64,000 nucleotides of DNA from the NCBI RefSeq assembly GCF_000956505.1, contig NZ_JYIX01000033.1, forward strand, positions 62,001-126,000, in the 5' to 3' direction. The notes below the pieces were generated by a model. The model worked only from the letters and a program-made list of their open reading frames with translations, was not told the DNA's origin and made no database searches. Positions 60,582 to 64,000 of this stretch are shown piece after piece; within the stretch, counting starts at the first letter, position 1; the number at the start of each line of letters is the position of its first letter. This DNA is from Microbacterium azadirachtae (GTDB lineage: Bacteria > Actinomycetota > Actinomycetes > Actinomycetales > Microbacteriaceae). Position numbers and translations under genes: made by a program.

Positions 60582-60615
60582 GGGTGCGGGATCCGTCGAC
60601 GCGGATCCCGCACCC
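60582..60615. terminator. Perfect hairpin between SBP and GH35 genes
   Basis: GGGTGCGGGATCCG pairs with CGGATCCCGCACCC (14 bp) with a 6-base loop, 15 bp after the binding-protein stop. It may act as partial terminator or mRNA stabiliser, raising binding-protein levels over the downstream enzyme. Confidence 0.7.
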
Positions 60616-60664
60616 CTCCTCTCGGCGTCGCCCGACGCCGATTCTTCGAAACCCCGGAGCCCTC

Positions 60665-62416
60665 ATGCCTGCCTTCGCCATCGGCGAGACCGACTTTCTG
60701 CTCGACGGAGCCCCGTTCCAGGTGATCTCCGGGGCGATGCACTACTTCCGCATCCACCCCGACCAGTGGGAGGACCGGCTGCGCACCGCGCGGCAGATGG
60801 GGCTCAACACCATCGAGACCTATGTGCCGTGGAATGCGCACGAGCGGCGCCGGGGCGAGTTCACCGCCTCCGGCGGGTTGGATCTGGGTCGCTTCCTCGA
60901 TCTCGTGCAGGCCCATGGCATGTTCGCGATCGTGCGCCCCGGCCCCTACATCTGCGCCGAGTGGCATGACGGCGGCCTGCCGGAATGGCTCATCGAGGAC
61001 GGTACGATCGCCGTGCGCTCACGGGATCCGCGATACCTCGCCGAGGTCGAGCGGTATCTGCAGCAGGTGTACGAGATCGTACGGCCGCGACAGCTCCCGC
61101 ACGGAGGCGGCGTGATCCTGGTGCAGATCGAGAACGAATACGGCGCCTATGGATCCGACAAGACGTATCTGCGCGCCCTCGTGGACATGACCAGGGCGGC
61201 CGGCATCGAGGTGCCGCTGACCACGGTCGATCAGCCCACGGATGCGATGCTCGACGACGGCACCCTGCCCGAGCTGCACAGCACGGCGTCGTTCGGATCG
61301 CGCGCGGCGGAGCGCCTGGCGGCTCTGCGTCGGCATCAGCCCCGCGGCCCGCTCATGTGCGCCGAGTTCTGGTGCGGCTGGTTCGACAGCTGGGGCGAGC
61401 CGCACCACACCACGTCCGCGGCGGACAGCGCGGCCGAACTGGAGGCGATCCTCGCGGCCGGCGCCAGCGTGAACATCTACATGGTGCACGGCGGCACCAA
61501 CTTCGGCTACACCGCCGGCGCCAACGACAAGGGCGTGTTCCGACCGATCGCGACATCGTACGACTACGACGCTCCGATCGCCGAGGACGGAACTCCCACA
61601 GAGAAGTACTGGGCGTTCCGCGAGGTGATCGCGGCGCACGCGCCCGTGCCGGAGGCGCGCCCCGCCCCACGCAGTCCGGCGCGAGTCCTGGAGGCACCAC
61701 TCGACCGCGTCGTCGAGTTCGCCGACGCGGACCTGGAGCAGTGGACCGCACACGATGCGGCTCCGCCGGCCACGGCGTTCGGATCTCCGCGCGGATACTC
61801 CCGATACATCGTCGGTGTTCCGCACAGCGGCGTGCTCACCGTGGGGGAGGTGCGCGACCGCGCGCACGTGACGCTCGACGGACGCCCGGTCGGGATCCTG
61901 GATCGCGAGGCGCACGACCGTGTGCTCTCGCTGCCCTCGGGCGGGGAGCTGTCGTTCCTCGTCGAGCACCTGGGCGGCGTGAACTACGGCCCCCGGATCG
62001 GCGAGGCCAAGGGCCTGATCGGCCCCGTGCGCCTGGACGGCGAGGAGCTGCACGGGTGGCGCGCGGCGCCGCTGGAGCTCACGGCGGACGAGATCCGAAT
62101 CGCACTCGATGCGCGCGGGAAGGCGCTGCCGGCGGGGACCCCCGTGGGCGGCCCTGTGCTGCTCGGGGGTCGCTTCGAGGCCGACGCCACCGGCGATCTG
62201 CATCTCGACGTGAGGGGCTGGGGATCCGGCGCGGTCTGGATCAACGGCTTCGCACTCGGCCGATTCTCGGCGCGGGGGCCGCAGGAGACGCTGTACGTCC
62301 CCGCGCCCGTGCTGCGCGAGGACGGCAACGAGATCCTGGTGCTCGAACTGCGTGGGTCGGAGCGGCCCACGGCGCGGTTCGCGGCGGAGCCCCTGCTCGG
62401 CCCGACCGAGTTCTGA
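60665..62416 (+). CDS. Beta-galactosidase, glycoside hydrolase family 35
   Basis: 583 residues, cytosolic. QVISGAMHYFRIHPDQWEDR near 19-38 opens the barrel; acid/base Glu158 in QIENEYG, nucleophile Glu234 in MCAEFWCGW; VNIYMVHGGTNFGYTAGA near 256-273. Two C-terminal beta-domains follow, ending SGAVWINGFALGRFS. It removes terminal beta-galactose. ATG 60665, with GGAG upstream. Last gene of the importer operon; converges on the LacI gene. Confidence 0.95.
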   Translation: MPAFAIGETDFLLDGAPFQVISGAMHYFRIHPDQWEDRLRTARQMGLNTIETYVPWNAHERRRGEFTASGGLDLGRFLDLVQAHGMFAIVRPGPYICAEWHDGGLPEWLIEDGTIAVRSRDPRYLAEVERYLQQVYEIVRPRQLPHGGGVILVQIENEYGAYGSDKTYLRALVDMTRAAGIEVPLTTVDQPTDAMLDDGTLPELHSTASFGSRAAERLAALRRHQPRGPLMCAEFWCGWFDSWGEPHHTTSAADSAAELEAILAAGASVNIYMVHGGTNFGYTAGANDKGVFRPIATSYDYDAPIAEDGTPTEKYWAFREVIAAHAPVPEARPAPRSPARVLEAPLDRVVEFADADLEQWTAHDAAPPATAFGSPRGYSRYIVGVPHSGVLTVGEVRDRAHVTLDGRPVGILDREAHDRVLSLPSGGELSFLVEHLGGVNYGPRIGEAKGLIGPVRLDGEELHGWRAAPLELTADEIRIALDARGKALPAGTPVGGPVLLGGRFEADATGDLHLDVRGWGSGAVWINGFALGRFSARGPQETLYVPAPVLREDGNEILVLELRGSERPTARFAAEPLLGPTEF

Positions 62417-62423
62417 GGTGCGC

Positions 62424-63452
62424 TCAGTCCTGGGCGGGGGCGCGACCCGTGCTCTCGCGCACCACCAGCCGGGTCGGGATCAGCATGTTGCGGGGCAGGG
62501 GGTCTCCGTCGATCATCGCGATGAGCAGCTCTGTCGCCCGCTGTCCGACGACGTCGAACTGCTGGTGGATCGTGGTCAGCGGCGGCCAGTAGCTGCCGCT
62601 GTCGTCGCTGTCGTCGAATCCGATGACGCTGAGGTCTTCCGGGATCCGCAGGCCCGCCTCGTGCGCGGCGCGCATGACGCCGAGCGCCATCTGATCGTTG
62701 GCGGCGAAGACGGCGGTGGGACGCGGCTCCTCGGCGAGGATCTCGCGACCCGCGGCGTAGCCCGATGCCGCGGTCCAGTCGCCGCGGCGCCGGCCGGTCG
62801 GGTCGAGGGCGTGCTCCTGGCAGACGCGGGCGTATGCGTCTTCACGGCGGCGGGCGGAGAACGACTTGAGCGGCCCGGCGACGTGCGCGATGCGCCTATG
62901 TCCGAGTTCGAGCAGGTGCTGCATCGCCGTGCGCGCGCCCTGCTCCTGATCGGTGTCGACGAGCGTGTGATCCGCCGTGGCCGTCGAATCGACGATCACG
63001 AGCGGGAGCCCCGCCGTGAGCGTGTAGTCGTCCGGGGATCCGAACTCGGCCGACATGATCAGGATGATGCCGTCGACGGCCTGCTCCTCGAGACGACCGA
63101 AGGCGCCCGCCACCGAGATGCGCGTGGGATCCGCCACGGGGATCAGGGTCGTCGTGTAGCCGGCCCCGGCACCGGCCTCGGCGACCGCCTCGAGCGTGCG
63201 CTCGTTGCCGAGCGTCGTGATGTTGAACGTGACGACGCCCAGGCTGCGGAACCGGCCCGACTTCAGGTTGCGCGCCGCGCTGTTCGGCCGGTAGCCCAGC
63301 TCCTTCATCGCGGCGAGCACCTTCTCGCGCATCTCCGGCCGTACGTGCACGTATCCGTTGGCGACGCGCGACACCGTCTGCGGGGACACGCCTGCGCGCT
63401 GGGCGACGTCCTTGATCGACGCGCGCGGCGTGCCCTCCTTGATCCGTTGCAC
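62424..63452 (-). CDS. LacI family transcriptional regulator
   Basis: 342 residues. HTH and hinge: ASIKDVAQRAGVSPQTVSRV near 11-30, LGYRPNSAARNLKSGR near 52-67; the sugar-binding core ends IGFDDSDDSGSYWPPLTTIH. The GTG at 63452 is preferred because AAGGAG lies 5 bases upstream; an ATG at 63467 in the same frame would place that site inside the gene. The operator GGCAACGTAAACAA at 63468-63481 touches the start, so it is probably autoregulated and controls the 57-62 kb genes and the divergent gene at 63509. Confidence 0.92.
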   Translation of the reverse strand: MQRIKEGTPRASIKDVAQRAGVSPQTVSRVANGYVHVRPEMREKVLAAMKELGYRPNSAARNLKSGRFRSLGVVTFNITTLGNERTLEAVAEAGAGAGYTTTLIPVADPTRISVAGAFGRLEEQAVDGIILIMSAEFGSPDDYTLTAGLPLVIVDSTATADHTLVDTDQEQGARTAMQHLLELGHRRIAHVAGPLKSFSARRREDAYARVCQEHALDPTGRRRGDWTAASGYAAGREILAEEPRPTAVFAANDQMALGVMRAAHEAGLRIPEDLSVIGFDDSDDSGSYWPPLTTIHQQFDVVGQRATELLIAMIDGDPLPRNMLIPTRLVVRESTGRAPAQD

Positions 63453-63467
63453 GTTGGCTCCTTGCAT

Positions 63468-63481
63468 GGCAACGTAAACAA
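63468..63481. promoter_or_regulatory. LacI-type operator, site 4
   Basis: GGCAACGTAAACAA, matching the sites at 57195-57208, 57229-57242 and 57265-57278, in the short gap between divergent LacI and alpha-galactosidase-like genes. Confidence 0.7.
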
Positions 63482-63508
63482 TACTCGACCCGCTCAGGAA
63501 GGGGAATC

Positions 63509-64000
63509 ATGTCGTCACTGACTCCGGACGGCGGTGCGGCGCGCGCCGGGGCCGTGGATCTCGGGATGGTGCTGGAAGTCGATGGCGTCGCCCTGGTCCT
63601 GGACATCAGGGAGGGCGGGCTTCCCGTCGTCGTGCACTGGGGTGCGCCATGCGGGCCGCTCGACGGCCCCGCCTTCGAGGCGCTCGTCCTCGCCGGCGTC
63701 TTCCCTGATGCGGGCAGCGAGGTGGACGCGGTCGTGCCCGTCTCCGTGCTTCCCGAGCTCTCCCGAGGCTGGAGCGGGACCCCCGGGGTCAGCGGATCCC
63801 GCGACGGGGCGCACTGGTCGCCGCGCTTCCGGGTGACGGGCGTCGCGATCGACGGCGTTCCGGTCACTGACGCGGAGGGGAAGGTCCCTGCGCCGGGCGG
63901 GCGGCGCATCCTGTCTTCCGGCCCGGCCTCGGTGCGCGTCCTTGCGCAGGACGACGAGGCGGAACTGACCCTTGCGCTCGACATCGAGCTCACCGGATCC
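63509..64000 (+). CDS. Alpha-galactosidase-like (GH36) protein, N-terminal part cut by window end
   Basis: The frame from ATG 63509 stays open to the window end (164 codons). The visible part is the N-terminal beta-sandwich domain: a VLDIREGGLPVVVHWGAPCG segment near 31-50 resembles the pattern (poor-x-hydrophobic, HWG) at the start of GH36 alpha-galactosidases; FEALVLAGVFPDAG follows. AGGAAGGGG precedes the start. Divergent from the LacI gene across operator site 4, it should belong to the same regulon as GH35. The catalytic region is outside, so the assignment is provisional. Confidence 0.7.
   Translation, partial: MSSLTPDGGAARAGAVDLGMVLEVDGVALVLDIREGGLPVVVHWGAPCGPLDGPAFEALVLAGVFPDAGSEVDAVVPVSVLPELSRGWSGTPGVSGSRDGAHWSPRFRVTGVAIDGVPVTDAEGKVPAPGGRRILSSGPASVRVLAQDDEAELTLALDIELTGS

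Overview
The window reads as a high-GC actinobacterial chromosome, most likely Microbacterium or a close member of the Microbacteriaceae. This is inferred from codon use, GTG/TTG starts, leaderless promoters, the arrangement of purine genes around a sterol-carrier-like gene, and the many sugar ABC importers with GntR, LacI and CebR-like regulators. No rRNA, tRNA or CRISPR array was recognised.

Layout. 1-2,970 looks like the edge of an acquired segment: the 3' part of a family 2 glycoside hydrolase, a short-chain dehydrogenase (SDR), two small genes around a perfect SOS-box-like palindrome, and a decayed MobF (TraA-type) relaxase. 2,978-7,192 holds an MFS exporter, a GH13 alpha-glucosidase and a 2-hydroxyacid dehydrogenase. 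7,674-18,999 is a sugar regulon: two complete ABC importers, a GH63/MGH1-like hydrolase, a GntR/FCD regulator and a GH42 beta-galactosidase. Three promoters there share one palindrome. 18,996-24,289 continues that operon with a divergent split glycine dehydrogenase pair (GcvPA/GcvPB-like), an AcoX-like ATP-NAD kinase homologue and an SDR, with no gcvT or gcvH beside them. 24,494-27,499 holds a zinc-ribbon SDR, a DUF1761 protein and a DHFR-like protein. 27,649-29,193 is purQ, purS and apt. 29,397-31,910 is GH1 plus its LacI/CebR-type regulator. 32,016-36,003 holds a two-component system and two conserved membrane proteins, followed by a TetR regulator and a uracil/xanthine permease. 38,465-50,750 holds purC, purD, purM and purF with a PadR-controlled drug exporter, a DUF4160/DUF2442 pair, a Nudix hydrolase and other small genes. 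50,803-64,000 is a second glycan region: a DUF5054 (GH38-like) hydrolase operon, a secreted GH5, an ABC importer, a GH35 beta-galactosidase, a LacI regulator and the start of an alpha-galactosidase-like gene. Four shared LacI-type sites tie the part from 57 kb onward together.

How it works together. The glycan genes form at least three locally controlled units (GntR sites at 7.6, 12.75 and 16.8 kb; a CebR-type site at 29.24 kb; LacI sites at 57.2 and 63.47 kb). Each pairs importers with exo-glycosidases for plant- or yeast-type oligosaccharides. The purine genes are scattered short units, several with leaderless promoters.

The most unusual features are at the DNA level. At least five families of palindromic intergenic repeats occur. 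Two of them sit in frame inside protein genes: an AcoX-like kinase and a DUF5054 hydrolase. Another pair of nearly identical 89-bp palindromic repeats brackets the DUF4160/DUF2442 gene pair. The hexamer GGATCC is strongly over-represented in all codon phases.
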